A stretch of 64,000 bases of DNA, from positions 20,526-84,525 of the forward strand of contig NZ_SNUG01000007.1 in assembly GCF_012027325.1 (NCBI RefSeq). The letters run 5' to 3'. The stretch is from Thermococcus sp. M39. GTDB lineage: Archaea > Methanobacteriota_B > Thermococci > Thermococcales > Thermococcaceae. Positions 56,551 through 64,000 of the stretch are shown here, piece after piece (positions within the stretch are counted from its first letter, which is position 1; each line of letters opens with the position of its first letter). Below the pieces are notes generated by a model. The model was not told where the DNA came from and did no database searches. It saw only the letters and a program-made list of their open reading frames with translations. Both the position numbers and the translations under genes were made by a program.

Positions 56551-57206
56551 AGCAGTGTTTTTTTCAGTCCTCTTGCATTTAGCTCTTCATTAACTATTCT
56601 CCTAACTGCATCTTCAAGATAGCCCTTAACCAATCTCTCCACGTCAGCTTTTATCTGATCAATATCATGCCTAAGTCCCTCAAGAAGCCTGATATACTCT
56701 TTTGCCATCTCTAATTGCCCTTCCTGCTTTATTAACTGCTCCTTTAGGTGTTCAAAGTCCTCCTTTATCACTTGAAGCCTCCTAAGCTCTCTCATGAGCT
56801 CATCAATCTGCTTGCTCAGCTGCTTGTTCTCCTCTTTGAGCTGCTTTATTATTGCCTCTTTCTGCTCAAGCTCCCTAACAAGAGCGTTGTATTCCGTGGC
56901 TATCTGGTGAAGGCGTTCAATTTCCCTGAGAGGAGGAACCTTACCATCTCCGAGAATTATAACATCCGTACCGACGTTGACTATGTCACTTGGCTTTATT
57001 CGTATTTTCTTCTCTGTTGAAAACATTCCTGAATGAAATTCCCCAGTCTTGCCGAGATTTTCCAGAACTTTCATTCGGAGTATGAAGTAAAACTGATCTC
57101 CTTCAACTTCAACGTTGATGTCTGTAACGTATCCAAGTATTTTTCCATCAACTAAAGAGACAACGAACTTATTAACAAGCTGGTTTGCTTGATTCTGCTC
57201 AGCCAT
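56547..57206 (-). CDS. PRC-barrel plus coiled-coil protein (CdvA-like architecture)
   Basis: 219 aa. An N-terminal beta-barrel domain (about 10-85: NKFVVSLVDGKILGYVTDIN, KKIRIKPSDIVNVGTDVIIL) followed by a long coiled coil (about 92-190; heptads in RELEQKEAIIKQLKEENKQL) and a basic C-terminal end. PRC-barrel with coiled coil is also the CdvA and CdpB theme of archaeal cell-division proteins. A division or chromosome role is inferred, not shown. ATG 57206 is 5 nt after GGTGG. Divergent from engB. Confidence 0.75.
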   Translation of the reverse strand: MAEQNQANQLVNKFVVSLVDGKILGYVTDINVEVEGDQFYFILRMKVLENLGKTGEFHSGMFSTEKKIRIKPSDIVNVGTDVIILGDGKVPPLREIERLHQIATEYNALVRELEQKEAIIKQLKEENKQLSKQIDELMRELRRLQVIKEDFEHLKEQLIKQEGQLEMAKEYIRLLEGLRHDIDQIKADVERLVKGYLEDAVRRIVNEELNARGLKKTLL

Positions 57207-57301
57207 GCCAACCACCTAAATATTTTTGAGGTCTTTATACTTAAGTATTTTTGGTCTCAAACTTTAAAAAAGCTTAAACAGAGCTCACGTGGTGAGATGA
57301 A

Positions 57302-57874
57302 ATGATAATATTTGTGGGACGCTCAAATGTTGGCAAAAGCACGCTGATTTATAAGCTCACTGGAAAAAAAGTGAGAAGAGGAAAGAGACCTGGGGTTACA
57401 AGGAAGCCCGTTGAGATCGTGTGGAGAAACAAAAGAGTAATTGATATGCCTGGCTTCGGCTTTATGAGCGGACTTCCAAAGCACGTTCAAGAGAAGATAA
57501 AAACAGAAATTGTCCACTTCATTGAAGAACATGCAGACGAAATTGAGCTAGCAATACTGGTAATTGACGGCAAGAGCGCTTTAGAAATCATCGAGAGATG
57601 GGAAAAGAGAGGAGAGATTCCAATAGATGTAGAGTTCTTTCAGTTCCTGCAAGAGCTTAAGATTCCCACAATAGTTGCAGTCAACAAGCTTGATAAGATT
57701 AGAAATATAAGTTTGACAATTAACAAGCTAATAGAAAAGTTTGGATTAACCGGAACCTGGGAAGATTACAAGGAGCTTTTCGTTCCAGTGTCAGCTAAAT
57801 TTGGGACTAACATAGAGGAATTAAAAAGAATTATAGATAAAAAGCTCAGAGAGTTTCAAGAACGACGTGAGTGA
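57302..57874 (+). CDS. engB: GTP-binding protein EngB (YihA family)
   Basis: 190 aa. G1 GRSNVGKSTLIYKL, G2 region RPGVTRKPVEI, G3 DMPGFGFM, G4 NKLDK, G5 SAKFGT. In bacteria it matures the large ribosomal subunit; the archaeal family is assumed similar. ATG 57302 has GGTGAGATGAA. Its last 29 bp overlap the Lrp-like gene on the opposite strand. Confidence 0.92.
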   Translation: MIIFVGRSNVGKSTLIYKLTGKKVRRGKRPGVTRKPVEIVWRNKRVIDMPGFGFMSGLPKHVQEKIKTEIVHFIEEHADEIELAILVIDGKSALEIIERWEKRGEIPIDVEFFQFLQELKIPTIVAVNKLDKIRNISLTINKLIEKFGLTGTWEDYKELFVPVSAKFGTNIEELKRIIDKKLREFQERRE

Positions 57875-58310
57875 TTGTCTCTTTCACACCATCTAGTGAA
57901 GCAATCTGCTCAAGGATTTCATCGAGTCTGGTCTTATCCGCCTCAACAATTAAGTCAATGTCTCCTGTGACTCTGTAAACCCTCTTAACTTTAAGCTTCT
58001 TTATTGCATCGTAAACCTGCTTCCTTTTCGTTGGCTCAATCTTTATGAAGACAAATACATCGCCTTTTCTTTCTCCTAAAAGCTCTAGCGCCTTTTCTGT
58101 AAGGTCTATGAACCCCCTACCAGTTCGTATGTAGCCGAGCTCCTTCAAAACTTTAAGATGATTGCTTAGTGCTTGTCTTGTAATCCCAAGCTCCTCTGCA
58201 AGCTCGTCTTGGGTTTTTTCTACTGTATGTACTTCAATTGTCTTTCCCTCTTTGTAGAGCTTTCTCAACAGCTCGATCTGTCTAGTAGTGAGTGAAACTT
58301 TTTCCTCCAT
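57846..58310 (-). CDS. Lrp/AsnC-like transcriptional regulator
   Basis: 154 aa. N-terminal winged HTH (about 8-65: TRQIELLRKLYKEG, then TQDELAEELGITRQALSNHL) and a C-terminal AsnC/RAM-like ligand domain (about 80-154: VFVFIKIEPTKRKQVYDAIK, VYRVTGDIDLIVEADKT). ATG 58310 follows GGAGGCTGAGGA. The direct repeat AAAGTTT-AAT-AAAGTTT (58361-58377) in its promoter may be autoregulatory. Target genes unknown. Confidence 0.88.
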   Translation of the reverse strand: MEEKVSLTTRQIELLRKLYKEGKTIEVHTVEKTQDELAEELGITRQALSNHLKVLKELGYIRTGRGFIDLTEKALELLGERKGDVFVFIKIEPTKRKQVYDAIKKLKVKRVYRVTGDIDLIVEADKTRLDEILEQIASLDGVKETITHVVLETL

Positions 58311-58471
58311 TCCTCAGCCTCCTAAATTTTTTCCTTGTCAATTATAAAGATAGACTTTCAAAGTTTAATAAAGTTTTTGGTTTTTGTAAACTGAACATTC
58401 GTACATTCACCTCATTTACTAGGCCGCAAATATAAAGTTAACTTTTTATTCCAGCGGGAGAAATTTAAACC

Positions 58472-59542
58472 ATGAACAAAGCAAGATACACACAAGAGGT
58501 TCCAGAGGATAGAAGAGACATCTTAAGGATTCTTGAGAACCACAAAAAGCCAGTTAAAGTAATGATTCTAGGAGGAGTAGACAGTGGAAAAACCACTTTA
58601 GCGACTTTTTTAGCAAATGAGCTCCTCTCGTTAGGATTTAAAGTTGCGGTAATTGACAGCGACATTGGACAAAAAGGCATTCTCCCACCAGCCACGATAA
58701 GTTTGGGCTTTCCAGATGTGCTATTTGAATCTTTTGGAGAGATAAAAGCATGCAAACACTACTTTGTGGGCAGCATAACTCCAAATCAGTTTTTTGGAGA
58801 AATGATCGCGGGGGTTAAGATACTTACAGAAGAAGCCGAGAAAAAAGCTGATGTAATAATTATAGACACTACGGGATTAATCAGCGGTCCTGGAGTTGAG
58901 CTCAAGAGAATGAAAATTGAAACAGTTAAGCCCGACATACTGATTGCGCTCCAGAGAACGAATGAGCTTGAGCCAATATTGAAGCTGTTTGAAGGGAAAA
59001 TTCAAATTTTCCGATTGAAAGTCAGCGATAGGGCAAAGAAATTCAACCGAGAAGAAAGAAGAGAGATAAGAAAAGAAAAGTGGAGAGAATATTTTAAAGA
59101 TTCAAAAACATACACCATAGACCTGACTCAGCTTATAATAAGCGGAACTCAGCTCTTTCAAGGGGAAGAAATCAATGAAAATGAAAAATCCCTTTTAGAG
59201 GCTCTATTTAAATGGCTGATTATCCATGGAAGGAAAATCGGGGAGAAGTACTTTGTCATAAAGGCTGACGTTGCAAATATCTCAAGACAGGTAGATAAAA
59301 ATGTTCTGCAATACTTCGATTTTGAAAAGCTCAGCAACCTCGTTCTTGGATTGATTGGCAGAGACGGCTTCTGCCTCGGATTAGGTATTCTCAAGTTCAT
59401 AAACTTCAGAGACATGAGAGCTGAAATTCTAACTCCTTTAGATGAAGAAACAATGAAAAATGTCAGAGAAATCAGATTCGGAAGGATTAGGGTTAGGGAA
59501 GATGGAGAAGAACTTGGCTTGTTGGACAGAAATGCCCTCTAG
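58472..59542 (+). CDS. Polynucleotide 5'-hydroxyl-kinase (archaeal Clp1 homologue)
   Basis: 356 aa. Phosphorylates RNA/DNA 5'-OH ends; the P. horikoshii enzyme is the model. P-loop GGVDSGKTT (34-42), VIDSDIGQKGILPPATIS, IIDTTGLISGPG and a C-terminal beta domain (GRDGFCLGLGILKF). The start at ATG 58472 lacks an ideal RBS (GGGAG 11 nt upstream); the TATA box lies near 58435. Single gene facing the prenyltransferase. Confidence 0.93.
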   Translation: MNKARYTQEVPEDRRDILRILENHKKPVKVMILGGVDSGKTTLATFLANELLSLGFKVAVIDSDIGQKGILPPATISLGFPDVLFESFGEIKACKHYFVGSITPNQFFGEMIAGVKILTEEAEKKADVIIIDTTGLISGPGVELKRMKIETVKPDILIALQRTNELEPILKLFEGKIQIFRLKVSDRAKKFNREERREIRKEKWREYFKDSKTYTIDLTQLIISGTQLFQGEEINENEKSLLEALFKWLIIHGRKIGEKYFVIKADVANISRQVDKNVLQYFDFEKLSNLVLGLIGRDGFCLGLGILKFINFRDMRAEILTPLDEETMKNVREIRFGRIRVREDGEELGLLDRNAL

Positions 59543-59589
59543 GAAAAGGTTTTAATACCCCACAATTTTCTTTATATTAGGTGCGCATA

Positions 59590-60435
59590 GTGGAGCCCAA
59601 AGCTTTTATTGAGATATTACGCCCCCACAACTGTTTTGTCGCTGGATTAGTTGGCATATTAGGCTCAGTTGTAGCAATGGGGCATTTTCCAGAGCTAAAG
59701 ACAGCATTGCTAATCTTTGCAGTTATATTTTTAGGATGCAGTGCTGGGAACACAATAAACGACTATTTTGACTATGAGATTGATAAAATCAACCGCCCAA
59801 CAAGGCCTTTGCCGAGGGGAGCAATGTCAAGGAAAACTGCTTTTTGGTATGCTATGCTATTGTTCGCTGTAGGGTTAATCTTGGCATATAATCTCAACAT
59901 TTATGCATTTCTTTTAGCAATTCTCGCGTATTTTGTACTTTTCATATATGCATGGAAGCTCAAGCCATTGCCTATTATTGGGAACATAATGGTTGCGAGT
60001 TTAACTGGGGTTACTCCTCTCTACGGCGCGATTGCAGTGGGCAAAATTGGACTGGCTGGGTATTTAGCGCTGTGCGCATTCATGGTGAACCTTGCTAGGG
60101 AGATCATGAAAGATATTGAAGATATTGAAGGAGACAGGGCAAAGGGAGCAAAAACCCTGCCAATTGTGTGGGGAGTTGAAAAATCCGCTTATTTGGCATC
60201 TCTATTTGGAATAGCCACAGTGATAACATCGTTTTTCCCCGTGAAAGCTGGGATTGGAATAGGCTATCTACCGATGGTAGTTGTTGACGGCCTTATACTA
60301 GTGGCGGTTTTTGAGCTTTTGAAGAATCCAACACCTGAAACGGCTGGAAAAGCTCAGAAAAAATTGAAAGCCGCAATATATTTGGCCGTATTTAGCTTCC
60401 TCCTTGGCTCAATCACAATGGAGGTGAGATTGTGA
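59590..60435 (+). CDS. Digeranylgeranylglyceryl phosphate synthase (UbiA family)
   Basis: Adds the second geranylgeranyl chain to GGGP in archaeal ether lipid synthesis; integral membrane. 281 aa, about eight helices. Prenyl-diphosphate motifs NTINDYFDYEIDKINRP and DIEDIEGDRAKGAKTLP are intact, and RPTRPLPRGAMS fits DGGGPS rather than quinone or haem enzymes. GTG 59590 follows AGGTG at 6 nt; GTG 59581 is the longer option. The next gene starts within its stop. Confidence 0.9.
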   Translation: MEPKAFIEILRPHNCFVAGLVGILGSVVAMGHFPELKTALLIFAVIFLGCSAGNTINDYFDYEIDKINRPTRPLPRGAMSRKTAFWYAMLLFAVGLILAYNLNIYAFLLAILAYFVLFIYAWKLKPLPIIGNIMVASLTGVTPLYGAIAVGKIGLAGYLALCAFMVNLAREIMKDIEDIEGDRAKGAKTLPIVWGVEKSAYLASLFGIATVITSFFPVKAGIGIGYLPMVVVDGLILVAVFELLKNPTPETAGKAQKKLKAAIYLAVFSFLLGSITMEVRL

Positions 60436-60812
60436 ATATTGAGAAAGTACTGAAGGAGAACCTCGAGAGAGAAGAGCTGTGGCTCATAATCACGTTTAAA
60501 ACGCCTTATGGCCCAGGAGAAACAATGGACGTAATCACCAAAGTTATTGAGGAGCTAGGCTGGAAGGTAAACTTCAAGGCAAACTGGTGGACAGCTGATG
60601 TCCCCTACGGGCTGATTAGGATTGATGCCTCCTATGGAGATAAAGAAAAGATAATTCTAGGGAAGTGGATACTTGGAAGCGAGTGTCAAATACTCAGGGT
60701 TGACAACATGGAGCTTGAAGAGGGCAAAGAGGAGTTCTTCAGAATGGTTGACAGCATAACCTCGACATTAATTCATGATCCTGTAATAAGAACGATGAGG
60801 GAGCAGTATTAG
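60432..60812 (+). CDS. Hypothetical protein coupled to DGGGP synthase
   Basis: 126 aa, not recognised. Alpha/beta pattern, mixed charge: ELWLIITFKTPYGPGETMDV, VIEELGWKVNFKANWWTADV, GKWILGSECQILRVD, ending DPVIRTMREQY. Start GTG 60432 overlaps the upstream stop, with GAGGTGAGATT as RBS, so it is co-translated with the lipid enzyme. No membrane helix. A T-rich terminator (60818-60830) follows. Confidence 0.75.
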   Translation: MNIEKVLKENLEREELWLIITFKTPYGPGETMDVITKVIEELGWKVNFKANWWTADVPYGLIRIDASYGDKEKIILGKWILGSECQILRVDNMELEEGKEEFFRMVDSITSTLIHDPVIRTMREQY

Positions 60813-60817
60813 AATCT

Positions 60818-60830
60818 TATTTTTTCTTTA
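60818..60830 (+). terminator. T-rich terminator after the DGGGP operon
   Basis: TTATTTTTTCTTT follows the stop by 5 nt, in the 60-bp gap to the convergent RPA operon. Confidence 0.45.
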
Positions 60831-60872
60831 TCCTTCAAGAGTAAAAACGAAAGTAAGAATAAGAATAGAATG

Positions 60873-61676
60873 TCAGGCTAGAATCTTGTAGTAACCCACT
60901 TCTGGCTCGTAAATTTCTCCCTCAGCCATCAGCTCCCTCAATGCATCTTCAATAACTTCTGGCTCAAATTTGTCTTGAAGCTTTCTCTGGATGTATCTTA
61001 TTGAAACTGGCTTGTCTCCTTTAGATCTCAGTATCTCGAGTATAGCCCTTTTAGCTTCTTCAAGGGTTTCATCAACTGTCTTTTCTTCCTCTTCGAACAT
61101 TTCTTCCTCCAAAGCCTCTTCAGCTCTCTGCTCCATCATTATTGCATAGAGCTCATCGATCGTCTCAAGAAGTTCTTCACTCACTCCTTTATTCTTTGCA
61201 ATTACCTTTGCCTTTGCCGTTATGCCATATGTGTTGTAGATTTCAAACGCAATTTTGGCCTTCTTTATGTGCTCCACCTTATCTCTCAATGCTTCATAAC
61301 GGTGGAGAATCCACATGTTTGGATGAACTTTTGAAACTCCTTCAACCAAAATCTGCTTATCCCCTCTCCACTCTGCAATCTTTCCAATAATCTGTACCAA
61401 ATCGCCTTTCTTAACGAGCTTAGCAAACTTTGTGTCATCTCTGAATCCAAGAACCCAAATTACACCAGTGCCGTCGTCAACTTGAAACTTTCCGTACGTC
61501 TCATCTTCAGCTATTACTGGGTCTCTCACAACAGTTGCGACTATTTTAGCTCTGTAAACTTTTCTCGCATCTTTTGTGATCAGGTAATTAGGCTCAAAGT
61601 CACCCTCGCTTTTGACATAGAATCCCTCAAGGATGTCCTTAATATAAACCCTAGTAGCGGGTAAGCGCTTCTTCAT
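60873..61676 (-). CDS. rpa32: Replication protein A, RPA32 subunit
   Basis: 267 aa. OB-fold near the N-terminus (KIVATVVRDPVIAEDETYGK, VDDGTGVIWVLGF), a charged linker (about 185-205, EEEMFEEEEK) and a C-terminal winged helix (AILEILRSKGDKPVSIRYIQ). Third subunit of the Pyrococcus-type RPA heterotrimer binding ssDNA. ATG 61676 overlaps the RPA14 stop (ATGA); RBS GGTGGTCAGA. The linker and winged helix probably recruit repair and replication partners. Confidence 0.95.
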   Translation of the reverse strand: MKKRLPATRVYIKDILEGFYVKSEGDFEPNYLITKDARKVYRAKIVATVVRDPVIAEDETYGKFQVDDGTGVIWVLGFRDDTKFAKLVKKGDLVQIIGKIAEWRGDKQILVEGVSKVHPNMWILHRYEALRDKVEHIKKAKIAFEIYNTYGITAKAKVIAKNKGVSEELLETIDELYAIMMEQRAEEALEEEMFEEEEKTVDETLEEAKRAILEILRSKGDKPVSIRYIQRKLQDKFEPEVIEDALRELMAEGEIYEPEVGYYKILA

Positions 61677-62044
61677 TCTGACCACCACACCAAGACATTT
61701 TCAATTTTTGGCAAAACTTTTTTCTCAAGCTCTTGGATTTCTTCTAAAGCTTCCAAATCTGCATCACTGAAGTCTTGAACAACCTCGGCATAGATGTGCA
61801 TCCCCTCGTTCCTGATTATTCTGCCTATTATTCTAACAGTCTGTCCAACTTTTGGAAGGACGTTCTCTTCTGTCTCGATTACAGCAACACCAGTACCGTC
61901 ATCAAGCCAGAATAAGTAGTCAAGCTTATCCACTTTGACTACCTTTCCAATTAATGCAACCCTTGTATCTTCTTCAGTTATCTCACCGATTTTTCTCTCC
62001 ACAGCTGGTTTTCTACGTCTAATTTGTGGTTGAAGATCTTCCAT
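61673..62044 (-). CDS. rpa14: Replication protein A, RPA14 subunit
   Basis: 123 aa. One OB-fold (ALIGKVVKVDKLDYLFWLDD, GTGVAVIETEENVLPKVGQT) and a C-terminal trimerisation helix (LEALEEIQELEKKVLP). Size and order match the Pyrococcus complex. ATG 62044 shares its A with the RPA41 stop (TGATG). Middle gene of the operon. Confidence 0.95.
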   Translation of the reverse strand: MEDLQPQIRRRKPAVERKIGEITEEDTRVALIGKVVKVDKLDYLFWLDDGTGVAVIETEENVLPKVGQTVRIIGRIIRNEGMHIYAEVVQDFSDADLEALEEIQELEKKVLPKIENVLVWWSE

Positions 62045-63111
62045 CAGAACACCCCCTTAAGAATGCCTTTGAGCTCTCTCCTAACTCTCTCAATCTCCCC
62101 TCTATAATCCACATCCTCCCATGAAGACGCTTTGAGAAGGAGTCCTAAGAATCTGTCTTCGACGACGTTTCCTCTAACAACTATTTCCCTTCCAAGTAAT
62201 GGATAGAACTCTTCCTCTGCTAATTTTCTTCCAGCTTCCTTGATTGTCATTCCCATCTCTGTCAGCTCTTTCAGCTTTTCGCTTATTTCCTCGGGATCAA
62301 CTCCTAAAAGCTCAGCAGCGTCTTCGCCGAACAGTGTAACCCTGATATAACCTGTTGAATCATCAATTCCAAAGTCAACTACTGTCATTTTTAGCGGTGT
62401 TACCTCCCCATGCTCTGGACAAATCCACACTTCCATACCTGGATCATAGTCAACTTTCCTCCTGCACTCGGGACATGCATCGTAAACTATAACCCTGTAA
62501 AGCTTTGCAATTGTCCCTCTGAGTTCGATGAATTTCTCTCCATCCATCAACTCTGCAATTTTCCTTCTTGAATAGGAGTATGTTCTAACTTCCTCAAGCG
62601 GGGGTATCTCTTCAACTCTCGGATCTTCTGGATTAACAATTATTCTGCTCCTGAAGTTCACATGAAGCTCTGGGAGACCAGCTAAGCTTTCTCTAACATT
62701 TGCGTCAATTATCTTGATTATGTCCCCAACCTGGAGCTTGTTGTAGTATTCGCTGACTTTTCCGTCCCAGAGAACTACCCTTGCTTTTCCAGTGCTGTCG
62801 TAGATTAAGAGGATTGCAACTTGTCCTCTAGTTCCATCTCTCTTTGTGTATTCTCTAATCCCATACTTGCGCATGATCCTGCCGACTATGTTCACATCCC
62901 TCATGCCTGGTACTAAGTCTGTGATGTACATTAAAGGCGCTGTTTCTTCTAGGTTAACTCCAAGCTGCTCTGCTAATAATAGAGCAGCAGCATGCTCTGA
63001 AATCTGATTTCTTTGAGCAATCTCAGCAATCTTTTCCTCGATTTCATCTAAGCTGAGTCCTTTCTGTTTCCGAATAAGCTCAACAATCTGTTCTTTGGTC
63101 AGCACAGCCAT
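62044..63111 (-). CDS. rpa41: Replication protein A, RPA41 subunit (large)
   Basis: 355 aa, ssDNA-binding subunit. N-terminal helical domain, OB-fold (VNIVGRIMRKYGIREYTKRD, ARVVLWDGKVSEY), a zinc finger region CPECRRKVDYDPGMEVWICP and a C-terminal OB-fold (DSTGYIRVTLFGEDAAELLG). ATG 63111 has GGTGAGTGTAT; GTG 63117 rejected. First gene of rpa41-rpa14-rpa32. Confidence 0.95.
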   Translation of the reverse strand: MAVLTKEQIVELIRKQKGLSLDEIEEKIAEIAQRNQISEHAAALLLAEQLGVNLEETAPLMYITDLVPGMRDVNIVGRIMRKYGIREYTKRDGTRGQVAILLIYDSTGKARVVLWDGKVSEYYNKLQVGDIIKIIDANVRESLAGLPELHVNFRSRIIVNPEDPRVEEIPPLEEVRTYSYSRRKIAELMDGEKFIELRGTIAKLYRVIVYDACPECRRKVDYDPGMEVWICPEHGEVTPLKMTVVDFGIDDSTGYIRVTLFGEDAAELLGVDPEEISEKLKELTEMGMTIKEAGRKLAEEEFYPLLGREIVVRGNVVEDRFLGLLLKASSWEDVDYRGEIERVRRELKGILKGVF

Positions 63112-63234
63112 ATACACTCACCTAGATAGTAATTCTCAACTTGAGTATTTAAACTTTTTGAAGCTCCGAATTTTGTAAAATAACGATGAATTTTCTTTTT
63201 TGCTTAGAAATAGGAAAACTAAAGCTTCAAGAAA

Positions 63235-63810
63235 TTACTCAGTCTCTTTTTCACCTTTTTCAGTTTTCTCAAGTTTTTCGATTAAATCAGCATATTCAGC
63301 GTGAACAACCTTTTTGAATGCCTCTTTAATTAGCAATGGGTCATTTTCTGGGAATCCGTAAAGCTCAGCGAACTTTTGAGTTGTTCCTAAAAGCTTAGTC
63401 CTTTCATAAGGTTCAGCATAAATTAACCCCATTTGAAGGAGACGCTTAATGTGTTCATATGCCTGACTTCCCCTGAGTTTTATTATCTTGCTTTGCTCTA
63501 TTGGCTGGAGATATGCAATTAATGCAAGGGTTTTCAGCTCACCAGTTCTTAAGTCAGGCTTTGGCATCAGGTGAATTACTCTCTGAGAGTACTCCTGCTT
63601 AACCTGCATGACATACTTATCTCCCAGAACCCTGACAACCTCTATTGCACTTTTTCTCTCAGCATACTCTGCAGCAATCAACTCAATCAGCTTTTCGAGG
63701 TAATCAAGAGATTTTATCCCGAGGGCTTTTGAGAGTTCTTTTATGCTCAACGGCCTTCCCGCGACAAAAAGAGCCGCCTCAACTAAAGCCTTATCTTCAA
63801 TTAATCCCAT
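63235..63810 (-). CDS. scpB: Chromosome segregation and condensation protein ScpB
   Basis: 191 aa, kite subunit of SMC-ScpAB condensin, two winged helices. IEDKALVEAALFVAGRPLSI, MPKPDLRTGELKTLALIAYL and IKLRGSQAYEHIKRLLQMGL are ScpB hallmarks. ATG 63810 has GGGGTGGTGATC; 11 further in-frame codons upstream lie over the promoter. Faces the RPA operon with a gap of 123 bp. Confidence 0.93.
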   Translation of the reverse strand: MGLIEDKALVEAALFVAGRPLSIKELSKALGIKSLDYLEKLIELIAAEYAERKSAIEVVRVLGDKYVMQVKQEYSQRVIHLMPKPDLRTGELKTLALIAYLQPIEQSKIIKLRGSQAYEHIKRLLQMGLIYAEPYERTKLLGTTQKFAELYGFPENDPLLIKEAFKKVVHAEYADLIEKLEKTEKGEKETE

Positions 63811-63869
63811 GATCACCACCCCTGAACTTTTGGAGTTAAGCATTATTAATCTTTTTCAACACCGCAAAC

Positions 63870-63877
63870 TTTATAAA
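63870..63877 (+). promoter_or_regulatory. TATA box of the 5S rRNA gene
   Basis: ACTTTATAAATC lies about 27 nt before the first base of the 5S rRNA, the expected distance, in the gap to scpB. Confidence 0.75.
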
Positions 63878-63900
63878 TCAACCAGCGGTGAGTATGTATC

Positions 63901-64000
63901 GGTACGGCGGCCATAGCGGCGGGGCTACACCCGGTCTCGTTTCGACCCCGGAAGTTAAGCCCGCCAGCGATCCCGGGTGTACTGCCCTCCGAGAGGGGGC
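63901..64000 (+). rRNA. rrf: 5S ribosomal RNA, partial (5' 100 nt)
   Basis: Begins GGTACGGCGGCCATAGCGGC and holds the conserved helix II/III core (CGACCCCGGAAGTTAAGCCC) and loop-E/helix IV region GTACTGCCCTCCGAGAGGG. Sharply GC-rich in an AT-rich setting. About 20-25 nt of the 3' end, which would pair with the first bases, lie beyond the window. It stands apart from a 16S/23S operon in what is visible. Confidence 0.95.

Noticed and set aside
63841..64000. Search for tRNA or 16S/23S genes next to the 5S rRNA
   Set aside because: Only 5S sequence and its promoter are visible before the window ends.

Overview
The window comes from a hyperthermophilic euryarchaeon of the order Thermococcales, probably a fairly low-GC Thermococcus. 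The evidence is a full archaeal information-processing set (RPA41/14/32, aIF2-gamma, Spt4/RpoE', S6e, S24e, S27ae, EF-1beta, Sec61-beta), GGTGA-type ribosome binding sites about 5 nt before most starts, TATA-box promoters, a Thermococcales-type 5S rRNA, a Tk-subtilisin-like protease and a GTP-dependent dephospho-CoA kinase. Where the longest reading frame begins upstream of a good RBS, I moved the start to the codon placed correctly behind it.

Layout. 1-5 kb: the 5' part of an anaerobic ribonucleotide reductase gene (nrdD) split by a homing-endonuclease intein, a TPR protein, a gene scar beside an IS605-like hairpin, EF-1beta, a zinc-ribbon protein and a 24-residue membrane microprotein. 5-34.7 kb: a large nucleotide and cofactor biosynthesis island. 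It encodes nearly all of IMP and GMP synthesis (PurF, D, T, S/Q/L, M, E, C, three PurP paralogues, PurO, GuaB, two-subunit GuaA; only PurB is not seen), NAD (NadB-NadA-NadC), riboflavin (RibD-E-BA-H, bacterial type and order), thiamine (ThiC, Thi4, plus a second PurC-like protein in the thiC operon) and PLP (PdxS-PdxT). The pathways meet at shared metabolites: AIR feeds both PurE and ThiC, and GTP feeds RibBA.

35-47.5 kb: a tightly packed minus-strand operon encoding a secreted alpha/alpha-toroid repeat protein, a CetZ tubulin-like GTPase, a small membrane protein, three small and three very large pilin-like proteins with class III type N-termini, and a multi-pass membrane protein. It has no secretion ATPase or platform protein and is the best candidate here for an undescribed system. 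47.5-64 kb: wyosine biosynthesis (Taw1), a HemK-like methylase, subtilisin, a ribosomal protein/RNA polymerase/initiation factor operon, a secreted papain-like hydrolase, Sec61-beta, a PRC-barrel coiled-coil protein, EngB, an Lrp-like regulator, a Clp1-type RNA kinase, an archaeal lipid prenyltransferase, the RPA operon, ScpB and the start of a 5S rRNA gene.

Regulation. The purD/purE, purT/purM and purC/purF intergenic regions and the third purP promoter share an inverted repeat, TGTTAAAA-N20(21)-TTTTAACA (or TTTAAACA), laid around a TATA box. This is probably the operator of an archaeal purine regulon. Different palindromes precede nrdD, nadB, ribD and pdxS.
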